Positions 8,219 to 15,635 are shown, counted from the stretch's first letter. The stretch is 40,657 nt of DNA from Mycobacterium sp. (GCA_003165155.1 PLSK01000032.1:48300-88956); one strand, 5' to 3'. The notes: a model not told the origin generated them from the letters alone. Numbers and translations are program-made.

Positions 8219-9730
8219 TTACCCTGGCAGCGAGGCCCGGTCGCCCGCGCGGCCGAACACCATCGCCTCCTTGATGCGGTCGAACCGGTAGTCGATGGCG
8301 TCGGCGAAGAAGTGCTGCCGCACGTTCCACGGCCGTTTGGTGCCCGACTTGGGCAGCAGGTGCGCGGACCGCTTCACATAGCCGGCCGCAATGTCCCAGG
8401 ACGGCTTCTCCGGCATCGGCCCATCGCCACGATGCGGGCTGGCATGGGTATAACCATGAGTCGCCATGTGCGCCAGCAGCTTTGCCGTTGCCCGGGCCGT
8501 CAAGTCGGCACGCAACGTCCAGGACGCTTTGGTATAGCCCACACACCAGAACAGGTTGGGCACGTCTTCGAGCATGTGTGCCTTGTAGACGAAACGGTCC
8601 CGGACATTGATCTCGGTGCCGTCCAGGCGGATCGCGGCGCCCCCCAGCGCCTGCAGCTGCAGGCCGGTGGCCGTAACGATGATGTCGGCATCGAGATGGC
8701 CGCCGGATTTGAGCACGATACCGGTGGCGTCGAAATGGTCGATGAGGTCGGTGACCACAACAGCGCGACCGGCGTTGACAGCCTTGTAAAGGTCAGCGTC
8801 GGGGATCAGGCACATCCGCTGCTCCCAGGGGTTGTACCGCGGCTTGAAGTGGGTGTCGACGTCATACCCATCGGGCAGCTTGTTGATCGCCCTGCGCCGC
8901 AGCAGCCATCGCACTAATCCCGGTCGCCTGTTGCACACGAAGAAGAACACCGCCTCGTTCAGCGCGTTCGACGTCCGGATTGCCAAATGGGCAGCCTTGC
9001 GCGGCAATAGGGCCCGAATCAGGGCCGCGACCTTGCCGTACTTTGGCGACGAGATCAGGTAGGTCGGCGAGCGTTGCAGCATCGTCACTTTTGCAGCCCG
9101 CTCCGACATGGATGGGAGCAGCGTGACAGCGGTGGCTCCACTGCCGATCACCACCACGTTCTTGCCGCTGTAGTCGAGGTCTTCCGGCCAATGCTGGGGA
9201 TGCACGACGGTGCCACCAAACTGCTCGATGCCCGGGAAGTCCGGGGCGTAGCCCTCGTCGTAGTTGTAGTAGCCGCTGCCGAAGAATACGAACCGGCCGC
9301 GGTACTGCTTTTGGGTGCCTTCTTGTTCACAGGTGACCGTCCAGGTGTCGGTGGACGAATCCCAGTCCGCTGCGCGCACATAGCTGTTGAACTGGATGTG
9401 CCGGTCGATGCCGTACTTGTGTGCGGTGGTGCTCAGGTACTCGCGGATGTGGACGCCGTCGGCGACGCCTTCCTTCCGGGTCCATGGCTCGAACGGAAAG
9501 GACAGCGTGAAGATGCTGCTGTCGGAGCGCACGCCCGGGTACCGAAACAGATCCCAGGTCCCGCCGATCCGCTCGCGCCGCTCCAAGACGGTGTACGTCA
9601 TGTTGGGGTTGCGCTCGGTGATCCGGTAGGCCGCGCCGAGGCCGGAGATTCCGGCGCCGATGATGATGACGTCGGAGTAGTCGGCCTCTGCCGGGGTGCG
9701 CCCGGTGGCTTCTTGGGGAGTCACGGTCAT
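8219..9730 (-). CDS. Baeyer-Villiger-type flavin monooxygenase (Rv0565c-like)
   Basis: A 503-aa FAD/NADPH monooxygenase. The N-terminal FAD motif is 'DVIIIGAGISGLGAAYRI'. The BVMO fingerprint FxGxxxHxxxW appears as 'FGGTVVHPQHWP'. The NADPH motif is 'VVVIGSGATAVTLLPSM'. It inserts oxygen into ketones. The family includes the ethionamide activator EthA (Rv3854c), but gene order makes this the Rv0565c orthologue. It starts at ATG 9730. A strong dyad separates it from yajQ upstream, so it likely has its own promoter in 9731-9788. Confidence 0.88.
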   Translation of the reverse strand: MTVTPQEATGRTPAEADYSDVIIIGAGISGLGAAYRITERNPNMTYTVLERRERIGGTWDLFRYPGVRSDSSIFTLSFPFEPWTRKEGVADGVHIREYLSTTAHKYGIDRHIQFNSYVRAADWDSSTDTWTVTCEQEGTQKQYRGRFVFFGSGYYNYDEGYAPDFPGIEQFGGTVVHPQHWPEDLDYSGKNVVVIGSGATAVTLLPSMSERAAKVTMLQRSPTYLISSPKYGKVAALIRALLPRKAAHLAIRTSNALNEAVFFFVCNRRPGLVRWLLRRRAINKLPDGYDVDTHFKPRYNPWEQRMCLIPDADLYKAVNAGRAVVVTDLIDHFDATGIVLKSGGHLDADIIVTATGLQLQALGGAAIRLDGTEINVRDRFVYKAHMLEDVPNLFWCVGYTKASWTLRADLTARATAKLLAHMATHGYTHASPHRGDGPMPEKPSWDIAAGYVKRSAHLLPKSGTKRPWNVRQHFFADAIDYRFDRIKEAMVFGRAGDRASLPG

Positions 9731-9788
9731 CGTGAACCTCGCTTCAAATTGTGGGATCCGTCACCAGACTAAATACGAATGATCGCCG

Positions 9789-9840
9789 AGCGTGACGTCA
9801 CGGCGGAAAAACGAACCGGATTTCGCCCTGACGTCACGCT
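9789..9840. terminator. Long imperfect dyad between yajQ and the monooxygenase gene
   Basis: AGCGTGACGTCA (9789-9800) and TGACGTCACGCT (9829-9840) are perfectly complementary. Pairing extends inward with a few mismatches (GGCGGAAA / TTTCGCC), giving a stem of about 18-20 bp. It lies just downstream of the minus-strand yajQ gene, so it is most likely its terminator. Each arm also contains TGACGTCA, itself palindromic, so a protein site cannot be excluded. Confidence 0.55.
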
Positions 9841-9861
9841 GGGCGCGGACCCGAAGAACCT

Positions 9862-10353
9862 CTACCGATAGTTGACGAACTGCAGCGCCACGTCCAGTTC
9901 GGCGCCCTTCAACAGCGCCTGGACGGCCTGCAGATCGTCGCGCTTCTTGCTGGTGACGCGGACCTCGTCGCCCTGGATCTGGGTCTTGACGGTCTTGGGC
10001 CCCCCGTCCCGGATGAGCTTGGTGATCTTTTTGGCGTCCTCGCTGCTAATGCCCTGCTTCAGGGTGCCGGTGACCTTGTACGTCTTGCCGGAGGCCTGTG
10101 GCTCGCCTGCGTCAAAGGCCTTCATCGAGATGTCGCGGCGGATTAGTTTCTCTTTGAAGACGTCGATTGCCGCCTTGATGCGCTCCTCGGTGGACGACGT
10201 CAGCTCGATGGCCTCGTCGCCCTTCCACGCGATCGTGGTGTCGGTGCCGCGGAAATCAAAGCGGGTGGCCAGCTCCTTGGCGGCCTGATTCAGCGCGTTG
10301 TCGACCTCCTGCCGGTCGACCTTGCTGACGATGTCGAACGATGAGTCAGCCAC
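9862..10353 (-). CDS. YajQ-family nucleotide-binding protein (Rv0566c-like)
   Basis: A 163-aa protein with the YajQ/DUF520 signatures: '[34 protein letters not shown]' at the N-terminus and '[12 protein letters not shown]'-like '[18 protein letters not shown]' near the end. The family has two ferredoxin-like domains and binds nucleotides; some members bind cyclic-di-GMP and influence transcription. Its mycobacterial role is uncertain. Length is as usual. It reads away from tRNA-Tyr. Confidence 0.93.
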   Translation of the reverse strand: MADSSFDIVSKVDRQEVDNALNQAAKELATRFDFRGTDTTIAWKGDEAIELTSSTEERIKAAIDVFKEKLIRRDISMKAFDAGEPQASGKTYKVTGTLKQGISSEDAKKITKLIRDGGPKTVKTQIQGDEVRVTSKKRDDLQAVQALLKGAELDVALQFVNYR

Positions 10354-10422
10354 TCCATGCGTCCCTTCATTCGGTGATAGCCGTTTGTGCCTTGTCTACC
10401 CGCTCGTTGTACCCTGCTAGGC

Positions 10423-10508
10423 GGCAGGTTGCCCGAGCGGCCAATGGGAGCGGACTGTAAATCCGTCGGCTAACGCCTACACTGGTTCGAATCCAGTACC
10501 TGCCACCA
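10423..10508 (+). tRNA. tRNA-Tyr (anticodon GTA)
   Basis: An 86-nt class II tRNA. The acceptor stem GGCAGGT/ACCTGCC pairs perfectly, followed by discriminator A and an encoded CCA. The anticodon loop CTGTAAA gives GTA. A long variable arm (TCGGCTAACGCCTA) is present, and the T-arm is CTGGTTCGAATCCAG. The gene is intact. Its 3' end (from 10481) is the integration core of the adjacent element. Confidence 0.95.
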
Positions 10509-10510
10509 GC
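10481..10510. repeat. attL core (tRNA-Tyr 3' end)
   Basis: Thirty bases covering the T-arm, the acceptor 3' strand, CCA and GC are identical to 32655-32684, and the bases on either side differ (C versus A before, A versus G after). This is the classical att core left by integration into a tRNA gene. This copy completes a functional tRNA, and the other copy is only the 3' stub. Confidence 0.93.
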
Positions 10511-10617
10511 ATCGCAGCAGAGTACAGATCGTTTCTCAGTCCCAAGATTGGCCTCATGGGCCAGATATGGGCCAGTCGGTCAGCGAGCTAGCAACCCACC
10601 AGAGAGGTGAGCTAGCC

Positions 10618-11157
10618 ATGACAACCACACGAACGAGTCCCCCCGCCCTCGCTGTCTCATGCCCGGTATGCCGGGTGCAGCCGGGCCAGCCATGCCGTGA
10701 CCCACTCGGGGCCATCACAGAGCGCCACCCAAACCGGCACTTCGCCTGGGACCGCGCGGGCCGGCCGCACCTGTCGGTGCCTGGAGCGATGGTGGGCTTC
10801 CCCGACAGGAAGGTTCCGCCCATGCCAACCACCACAACCAACCCGCGTCCTGATGTCCCGCTGCCAGCCGGCGCCGAAAAGGTTTACGACTGGGAGAACC
10901 CCGGCACGCCGGGCGCGTACCGCTACTTCCGCGGCCGCGTGCGCACGATCCCGGCCGAAGACACCACCAACCGTCCATGGAGCGAGGACATCACGGTGCA
11001 CGTCCAAGGGACCCAACGCCCGGACGGAACGATCGACGAGCACGACATCAACGTGCACCAGCTGCACTCCGATAACCCGATCACCGCGAAGCAGGCCCGC
11101 CAGCTAGCTGCTGCCCTACTCGAGGCAGCCGCAGAACTCGATCGGTGGGCCAAGTGA
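10618..11157 (+). CDS. Zinc-finger-like phage protein with unknown C-terminal domain
   Basis: A 179-aa protein starting at ATG 10618 after a good SD (AGAGAGGTGA). Residues 14-45 form a small cysteine/histidine domain, CPVCRVQPGQPCRDPLG...RHPNRH. It recurs in two minus-strand genes of the element (28187-28351 and 28348-28647). The remaining 110 residues (from PTTTTNPRPDV) could form a separate domain. An in-frame ATG at 10821, after AGGAAGG, may give a shorter 112-aa product. No enzyme motif is seen. This is the first gene inside attL and is transcribed inward. Confidence 0.6.
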   Translation: MTTTRTSPPALAVSCPVCRVQPGQPCRDPLGAITERHPNRHFAWDRAGRPHLSVPGAMVGFPDRKVPPMPTTTTNPRPDVPLPAGAEKVYDWENPGTPGAYRYFRGRVRTIPAEDTTNRPWSEDITVHVQGTQRPDGTIDEHDINVHQLHSDNPITAKQARQLAAALLEAAAELDRWAK

Positions 11158-11159
11158 CT

Positions 11160-11540
11160 ATGCGGTCGGGGTTTAGCGGTTTCAAACCGACAAACCTTTT
11201 TGATGCCGTCAGCAAAAAGACTGATGGGGGTCTTTTTCGGATTGCCCCGAAAAAGACTGGTGGGAGGCCCCTGCTCGCCCTGTTGTTTGCCGTCGGTGCC
11301 GTGTCGAGCAGCGTGGCCTCATCGGGAGTGAGTGACAGGATTTCACTCACTTCGGCGCGGGCGGATCCGCCGTACGAGGAGTTCGACGTCTGCCAGTACA
11401 TGCCGAACCCGTACAACAACGGCCAGCTGCAGCCCATCTGGGAACTACCGGGCGGCTACGGCCTACCGGGCGGCTCGCCGGTGATGTGCGACCCGAAGGC
11501 GTACAAGTGCTATCCCGCCACGCCCGGCAGCGGCTTCTGA
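11160..11540 (+). CDS. Small secreted cysteine-containing protein A
   Basis: A 126-aa frame whose C-terminal half (DPPYEEFDVCQYMPNPYNNGQLQPIWELPGG...VMCDPKAYKCYP) is clearly related to the protein at 12427-12681. A signal peptide is likely (PLLALLFAVGAVSSS...SARA|DPP). The first 35 codons overlap a strong set of hairpins (11214-11257) and are of low complexity, so the true start may lie downstream, for example TTG 11283 after GGGAGG (11262-11267). Function unknown. A host-surface or secreted role during lysogeny is possible. Its stop overlaps the next ATG (TGATG). Confidence 0.65.
   Translation: MRSGFSGFKPTNLFDAVSKKTDGGLFRIAPKKTGGRPLLALLFAVGAVSSSVASSGVSDRISLTSARADPPYEEFDVCQYMPNPYNNGQLQPIWELPGGYGLPGGSPVMCDPKAYKCYPATPGSGF
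11214..11257. promoter_or_regulatory. Two mutually exclusive hairpins near the secreted protein A start
   Basis: AAAAAGAC (11214-11221) pairs with GTCTTTTT (11230-11237). The same central strand, GTCTTTTTCGG (11230-11240), pairs perfectly over 11 bp with CCGAAAAAGAC (11247-11257). The outer arms are direct repeats (AAAAAGACTGATGGG / AAAAAGACTGGTGGG). The structures cannot coexist, and an SD-like GGGAGG follows at 11262-11267. It may be a terminator for the upstream gene or an alternative-pairing leader. Confidence 0.5.
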
Positions 11541-11749
11541 TGTCCACCGGTTGCGTGGGGCACCCCCGCGAACGCGCTGACCTCCTACGCGCAGAGTTGC
11601 TACGCCGCGTCGAAGCGCACCCCGTTCGATCGTGGTCACCCGCTCTGCTGTGCGCCATGATCGCCGTTTTCGATCTCGTCTGGACCGAACGCCCTCTCGA
11701 TCCCGTCGATGAGGTCGGCAACGTCGTCTACCTCGCCGGAAGCCGGTAG
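11540..11749 (+). CDS. Small hypothetical protein coupled to secreted protein A
   Basis: A 69-aa protein whose ATG overlaps the preceding stop (TGATG), implying translational coupling. The sequence MSTGCVGHPRERADLLRAELLRRVEAHPV has an amphipathic helix and a short hydrophobic part (WSPALLCAMIAVFDLVW). No family recognised. It was assigned from the overlap and spacing rather than similarity; the ORF track begins upstream at 11486. Confidence 0.45.
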   Translation: MSTGCVGHPRERADLLRAELLRRVEAHPVRSWSPALLCAMIAVFDLVWTERPLDPVDEVGNVVYLAGSR

Positions 11750-11815
11750 TCGAACGATGAGAGCCGTGTTTGTCGTCTTGGTGATGGTCGGGTTCGTCCC
11801 AGCCGTCGATCTACC

Positions 11816-12406
11816 ATGAGCGCCATGTCCGAGCCGGACGCCAACACCACCGCTTCCGAGGGTGGCGCCGACGCGCCCACCGGCATTCACGAGCCCGCGG
11901 CCGCCCCCGACATCGCGATGGCCTACAGCGAGGCGCTCGAGTTGGCCGAGCCGCGGCGCTGGCGTCTGCCGGCTGTAGCCTTCGCCGTGGCTACAGCCGC
12001 CCTGGCCGCCGCCGGCACTGGATGGTTTCTGCTGCGTCCGAACGCGCCCGACGTCGGGCCCGTAGCCGCGTCCCCCGCGCCGAATACATCGACCACCGCG
12101 GTGCCCGGCGACCAGGACCAATACGTTTCGGTGGCGATCTCACCGCGTACCCGAAGCGCTGGTTACGGCACCGCTGGCACTCAGGAGCGTGCCGACAAGA
12201 TTGCCGTCGCCGAATGCGTCGGGGCCAGCGGTCCCGATGATGTTTGCTTGGTGATCGCTCGCATGCATCATGGCTGCGCCGCTATAGCCCTTGGCGATGC
12301 AGGGACCTGGGCTGGCGGTTCTGGGATCGATGAATTGAGCGCGAAAATGCAAGCGTTAGACAAACTGTCAGCTCCTAATGGGGTGGTGGTGAGGTGCTCG
12401 ACATGA
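11816..12406 (+). CDS. Membrane-anchored DUF4189 protein
   Basis: A 196-aa protein. It has an acidic cytoplasmic N-terminus (about 60 residues), one transmembrane helix (LPAVAFAVATAALAAAGTGWFLL, about residues 50-72), a Pro/Ala/Thr linker and an external domain. That domain reads VAISPRTRSAGYGTAG...ADKIAVAECVGASGPDDVCLVIARMHHGCAAIALGDAGTWAGG, the DUF4189 pattern with paired cysteines. The domain occurs in many actinobacterial exported proteins without known activity. It sits between the two related secreted-protein genes, all on the plus strand, so a small surface/secreted module is likely. Confidence 0.7.
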   Translation: MSAMSEPDANTTASEGGADAPTGIHEPAAAPDIAMAYSEALELAEPRRWRLPAVAFAVATAALAAAGTGWFLLRPNAPDVGPVAASPAPNTSTTAVPGDQDQYVSVAISPRTRSAGYGTAGTQERADKIAVAECVGASGPDDVCLVIARMHHGCAAIALGDAGTWAGGSGIDELSAKMQALDKLSAPNGVVVRCST

Positions 12407-12426
12407 AGGGAAGCGAGGGGAACAAT

Positions 12427-12681
12427 ATGAAAGTTTCAGCACTGTGGATGGTCGTGGCCGCGCTCAGCGCGGTCGCGCTGTTTGGTGGCGTAATCGCAGC
12501 GCCCGCTCCGGCGCGTGCAGACGGCCCGTGCTTATTTCAGGGCGACTGGAACTGTTACGGGCCACCTCAGTGGAATGGGCAGCTGCAGCCGACGTGGGAG
12601 GTTCCGCCGTACACGTGGCCGAACAACCGGCTGCAGTGCAACCCATCCGCGTATGCCTGCTATCCGGTTGTGCGGCCGTGA
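12427..12681 (+). CDS. Small secreted cysteine-containing protein B
   Basis: An 84-aa protein starting at ATG 12427 after GCGAGGGGAA; the ORF track start at 12394 is inside the upstream gene. The signal peptide is clear (KVSALWMVVAALSAVALFGGVIAAPAPARA|DGP). The mature region (CLFQGDWNCYGPPQWNGQLQPTWEVPPYTWPNN..LQCNPSAYACYP) shares NGQLQPxWE and C-x-P-x-A-Y-x-CYP with the gene at 11160-11540. Four cysteines may form two disulfides. These look like a duplicated lysogenic-conversion type secreted protein, with function unknown. Confidence 0.75.
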   Translation: MKVSALWMVVAALSAVALFGGVIAAPAPARADGPCLFQGDWNCYGPPQWNGQLQPTWEVPPYTWPNNRLQCNPSAYACYPVVRP

Positions 12682-12782
12682 TGTCCGAGCAGCAGCAGGC
12701 CGCCGGCGGGAAGGGCTTCGATGGGCCTGCTGCTGGTCCTGGTGCTCGGCGCCATCGCCCGGTTCTGGTAGCCCGGGATTAG
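12681..12782 (+). other. Possible micro-ORFs after secreted protein B
   Basis: A 33-codon frame begins at ATG 12681, overlapping the preceding stop (TGATG). It mirrors the coupled gene after secreted protein A, but the sequence is low complexity (Gly/Ala/Arg). Inside it, in another frame, ATG 12721 follows GGGAAGGG and encodes a 16-residue hydrophobic peptide (MGLLLVLVLGAIARFW). Either could be translated; neither is certain. Confidence 0.25.
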
Positions 12783-12860
12783 GTTTTTAGGCAAACGCAT
12801 AAAAAGGCTGCTAGCGGAATTATTACTGGCTCCGATAAAAAATCGCCGAGGTAACTGACA

Positions 12861-13124
12861 ATGGGAGCCTTGTTCCGGGTCTTGCTGCTCGCTGGCGTGG
12901 TCGTGAAGTTCTGGTGGGTGATTCTGGCGGTGCTCGGCGCCCTGGTGCTTCTCGCCGCGCTGCTGATCGCCTGGTCCTACCGGCACCAGCGAGTCCTCGA
13001 GCGCGACGCTGAGAACGCCAAGATAGCGGCCCGGGCCGACGAACAACACGCCGCGGTGCTAGCCGGCGACGACCGCGGCGTGTACGGCGAATGGCTGCCC
13101 GCGATAATCGACGAACGGCCCTAG
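12861..13124 (+). CDS. Small single- or double-pass membrane protein
   Basis: An 87-aa protein with about 45 hydrophobic residues (ALFRVLLLAGVVVKFWWVILAVLGALVLLAALLIAWSY) followed by a charged helix and the ending AGDDRGVYGEWLPAI. ATG 12861 follows a GAGG SD. A decayed copy of its 3' end is found at 15575-15631. Related short repeats lie upstream here and downstream of the relic. Its TAG stop touches the convergent HEPN gene stop directly. No function can be assigned. Confidence 0.6.
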   Translation: MGALFRVLLLAGVVVKFWWVILAVLGALVLLAALLIAWSYRHQRVLERDAENAKIAARADEQHAAVLAGDDRGVYGEWLPAIIDERP

Positions 13125-13937
13125 TTAAGCAAGCTGTTCAACGCCGATAGCATCAGGGAACATGGCGTTGAAGGAATCGCGGAACTTATTGACCGAGTTC
13201 TGAGAGCACTGCATGGGCCGCAGGCCGTACTTCAACCTGAAGCGGTTCATCACGATAAACATATACGTTTGCAAGCCCAAAACGATTTCCGCACAGTCGA
13301 TGTGATCGAGTGCAACCTTGTCGCCTAGAGAATAACCGGAGTCGGGGCAACGTTCGAGAAACATCTTGTCGACTCGGCTTGCATTGTGCACGATGATATT
13401 TCGTACTGCGTTTGCCCACACGATCCCCTTCGCCAGATCGTCGGGAACTGTCCCGCCTAACTCGACCATACGCAGCTGTCTCTCAAACTTTCCTTTGCCG
13501 TCGTCGGTCACGGCGACACCGCCGGCGAAAGCCAATTCCGCGATGAACTCGAGCTGCGCAGGATGATCGAGCAGGACGATCTCCGGCGGCAACGTGAGTT
13601 TCTTGAACGCCGCGGTCTCGACCAACTCCGGCTTGAGCTGAAGCATGCTGCCGCAAACGTCAGCGACGAGGGCCTCCAATGCCGCCCACGATCCAGTCAC
13701 TACCAGATTGTGAAGGACCTGGTGTTTAGCTTCTTTGTGACGGCGTGCGGCTTCAACCACCGTCCGTGCGTATTTCTCGCCGATTGTTGATTGGAGTCTC
13801 GACGACAGTGCTTCTGCAACGGTCGCGTCGAAAGCGTGATAGATGGTGCCCGTCAACTCGAGTATGGTGCCGGCCGATTCCAGATAGTCGTTGATCGCGC
13901 TGACCACCGGTGACGATGCGAACTCGTCCTCATCCAC
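13125..13937 (-). CDS. HEPN-domain protein (putative RNase effector)
   Basis: A 270-aa mostly helical protein. Residues about 70-110 contain 'HNLVVTGSWAALEALVADVCGSML'. Near residue 188 is 'WANAVRNIIVHNASRVD', an R-x4-H motif in the context seen in HEPN RNases of toxin-antitoxin and abortive-infection systems. The start is GTG 13937, 11 bp after the stop of the 80-aa gene, so the two form an operon. No MNT nucleotidyltransferase antitoxin is adjacent. Base composition appears lower in GC than the phage core, suggesting separate origin. The HEPN assignment rests on motif and helical pattern only. Confidence 0.6.
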   Translation of the reverse strand: MDEDEFASSPVVSAINDYLESAGTILELTGTIYHAFDATVAEALSSRLQSTIGEKYARTVVEAARRHKEAKHQVLHNLVVTGSWAALEALVADVCGSMLQLKPELVETAAFKKLTLPPEIVLLDHPAQLEFIAELAFAGGVAVTDDGKGKFERQLRMVELGGTVPDDLAKGIVWANAVRNIIVHNASRVDKMFLERCPDSGYSLGDKVALDHIDCAEIVLGLQTYMFIVMNRFRLKYGLRPMQCSQNSVNKFRDSFNAMFPDAIGVEQLA

Positions 13938-13948
13938 TAAGCGGGTCC

Positions 13949-14191
13949 TTAGCGCTTGCGTGTCACGCGGTTAACAACGGTTCCAGACGGTCCCTGTATA
14001 CGCAGCGGCTCGCCACCCTCAACAGGTTCAGACTCCAACGTCCAGACCATCCCGGTATCCGGAGTGTAATTGAATTTCTTGTTTTCGACTTGGAACAGTA
14101 TCGCGTGCCCGTCATGCCTAATAATCAGTGACCAGCCCGTCTGCACCTGTTCGATAGGTGTGGGAGTCACGTCGTGGTCTGCTGGGTTCAC
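13949..14191 (-). CDS. Small hypothetical protein upstream of the HEPN gene
   Basis: An 80-aa protein starting at GTG 14191 (NPADHDVTPTPIEQVQTGWSLIIRHDGHAILFQVENKKFNYTPDTGMVWTLESEP...). Alternating hydrophobic residues suggest a small beta-rich fold. It precedes the HEPN gene by 11 bp in the same direction and may be its partner or antitoxin. No family recognised. Confidence 0.5.
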   Translation of the reverse strand: MNPADHDVTPTPIEQVQTGWSLIIRHDGHAILFQVENKKFNYTPDTGMVWTLESEPVEGGEPLRIQGPSGTVVNRVTRKR

Positions 14192-14289
14192 AGTCCAAAC
14201 AATAGGCTTACGCTGTCACGCTTGTCTGTACCTTGAAACGCGCTGGCCTATGTTTTTTAGCGGGATACAACCCCTGAAGACTGGGGGCA

Positions 14290-14395
14290 TTATTGCGTGT
14301 TCCAGGTGAGCGGCAGGCTGGACAGTTCGTCCCCAACGCAGGTGTACGACGACGAGATCCGAGGAGCAGCGGCCTACGCATGGTGAGCGGCGAGC
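14290..14395 (-). repeat. Gene-end relic, copy 1
   Basis: On the minus strand this reads ...SSDLVVVHL, then, after a one-base shift, VGDELSSLPLTWNTQ-stop (stop 14290-14292). The DNA is strongly similar to copy 2 (16774-16858) and shares its last codons with copy 3 (18625 onward). It lies between the 60-aa gene and the 80-aa/HEPN pair. It looks like the decayed 3' end of a phage gene used repeatedly as an insertion anchor. Confidence 0.6.
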
Positions 14396-14401
14396 GCTGA
14401 C

Positions 14402-14584
14402 CTACGACACCCGGATGAGCGCGCCGAGTTCGACGTTGGCTCCGGATTCCATCCGGCCTGAGATCCACGGACCCGATCCTGGTCTTTCCCACGTTTTGCC
14501 GGTGGCGTCGGTCCATCGCATCGTTGCGGTGACCTTTGTATTCTTCAGGATTGTCCTCAACTCACCATTACGCACGGAGCTCAA
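14402..14584 (-). CDS. Small hypothetical protein coupled to the 324-aa gene
   Basis: A 60-aa frame starting at TTG 14584, which overlaps the preceding TGA (TTGA) and follows CAGGGAGGC. The sequence NGELRTILKNTKVTATMRWTDATGKTWERPGSGPWISGRMESGANVELGALIRVS looks like a small beta protein. The ORF track shows it only as the tail of a longer frame. It probably works with the upstream 324-aa protein. No family recognised. Confidence 0.45.
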   Translation of the reverse strand: MSSVRNGELRTILKNTKVTATMRWTDATGKTWERPGSGPWISGRMESGANVELGALIRVS

Positions 14585-15555
14585 TTTATTGCCTCCCTGA
14601 GCAACTGGCGCGCTCCGCCCGGCGGCGCGCACACCACACGCCAACGACTGATCGCCTTCTCCACGACGATGACAGCCGCGAACGCGCCGTTGAGCAGACG
14701 GTTTGGGTCGGCCTGCACCGTGACGGTCCACTTCCCCGTCTCCTCGTCCTTTCCATGAACCTGCCAGTCCCCGACCGACTGCCACGACAGGCCGTGCGCG
14801 AATCCACTCAGGTACTTCCATGTGCTCACCAACTGCGGCGCAGGATCGAACCCTCCCTGCGGGACGGGGTCCAGCGCCCGCGCAGCTTCGGTCACGATCT
14901 TGGTGTCACTCGTCTTGTACTGGCGACCCCGAAATTGTTCGACGGTGACGGGGACCCCCTCCGGTGACAATTCGCTAACCCGAGCAACGATCCACTCCAG
15001 CCTTTCGGCGGGCATTTCACCAATGATCCGATCTAGCTCCGCGGCCTGATCTTCGTCTACAGGAAATCCCTCAGTCTTAAGCTGCCGGAGCCAACTCAGA
15101 TAGCCATCTACGTCCCTGAAGATGAATTCCAGCGTGCGGCGCCGGCGCTCGGTCACCTCGCCAGGCGCCAGCATCCACAACGCGGTCGATCCCGCAGTGA
15201 TCGCCGTGCGGATCAACGTTGATTCCGCGTACGGTCCCGGCACGGACCGGTTGTTAAGTGTCTCGGCCACGAGCTCCAAGTGATCAAGCGCGCTGTGCAG
15301 CGGAGCCATGATGCAGTGCTCGACCGTGCGGTAGACGGGCCTGAAGTAAGCGTCTTCGTGCGCCGCGACCGACCCGGGCGACGGCTTGATCGCTTTGACG
15401 TCCTGCATGCCCTTAGCCACCCGGTCCCGCAACCAGCCATAGCCCATTTCAAAAATCGCATCGTCAGTCACGCCGGCAATCATGCCCCGCGACAACCAGC
15501 GCCTGGGTGGCAGCGGCATCCAAGCCTCGTCGGTGGACAGGACGAGATCGCCCAC
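14581..15555 (-). CDS. All-helical hypothetical protein, possible HEPN-like
   Basis: A 324-aa protein (GTG 15555). It has a long helical core: HSALDHLELVAETLNNRSVPGPYAESTLIRTAITAGSTALWMLAP, a basic stretch EVTERRRRTLEFIFRDV, and a conserved-looking YLSGFAHGLSWQSVGD near residue 260. Proteins with a related helical plan and a late 'S-x-x-A-H-G' motif are common in actinobacteria. Some resemble HEPN-like abortive-infection proteins, but I cannot name the family. It is translationally coupled to a 60-aa gene. Its first codons overlap the decayed end of another gene (15575-15631 on the plus strand lies just upstream). Confidence 0.5.
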   Translation of the reverse strand: MGDLVLSTDEAWMPLPPRRWLSRGMIAGVTDDAIFEMGYGWLRDRVAKGMQDVKAIKPSPGSVAAHEDAYFRPVYRTVEHCIMAPLHSALDHLELVAETLNNRSVPGPYAESTLIRTAITAGSTALWMLAPGEVTERRRRTLEFIFRDVDGYLSWLRQLKTEGFPVDEDQAAELDRIIGEMPAERLEWIVARVSELSPEGVPVTVEQFRGRQYKTSDTKIVTEAARALDPVPQGGFDPAPQLVSTWKYLSGFAHGLSWQSVGDWQVHGKDEETGKWTVTVQADPNRLLNGAFAAVIVVEKAISRWRVVCAPPGGARQLLREAIN

Positions 15556-15574
15556 CTGTCGTGGTTGTGGCAGG

Positions 15575-15631
15575 GCCCTGGCCGATGATGACCGCGGCGT
15601 GTACGGCGACTACGGACCTTTTCACTGCTAG
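15575..15631 (+). pseudogene. Relic 3' end of a paralogue of the 87-aa membrane gene
   Basis: The frame reads ALADDDRGVYGDYGPFHC-stop, matching LAGDDRGVYGEW in the gene at 12861-13124. Twenty bases (15590-15609) are identical to 13071-13090. No upstream part of the gene is present, because the divergent 324-aa gene begins at 15555. It is a scar of an earlier gene copy truncated by module insertion. Confidence 0.6.
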
Positions 15632-15635
15632 CAAT

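Noticed and set aside
9074-9772. 232-codon plus-strand frame over the monooxygenase gene
   Set aside because: Shadow of the clearly functional minus-strand monooxygenase, with no family features.
10584-10616. GAGCTAGC repeats before the first element gene as an RBS-sequestering hairpin
   Set aside because: The stem is only six bases and the SD would lie in the loop. Too weak to call.
14208-14516. 102-codon minus-strand frame through relic copy 1
   Set aside because: It reads the relic in a non-conserved frame, overlaps the better supported 60-aa gene, and is Arg/Pro-rich.
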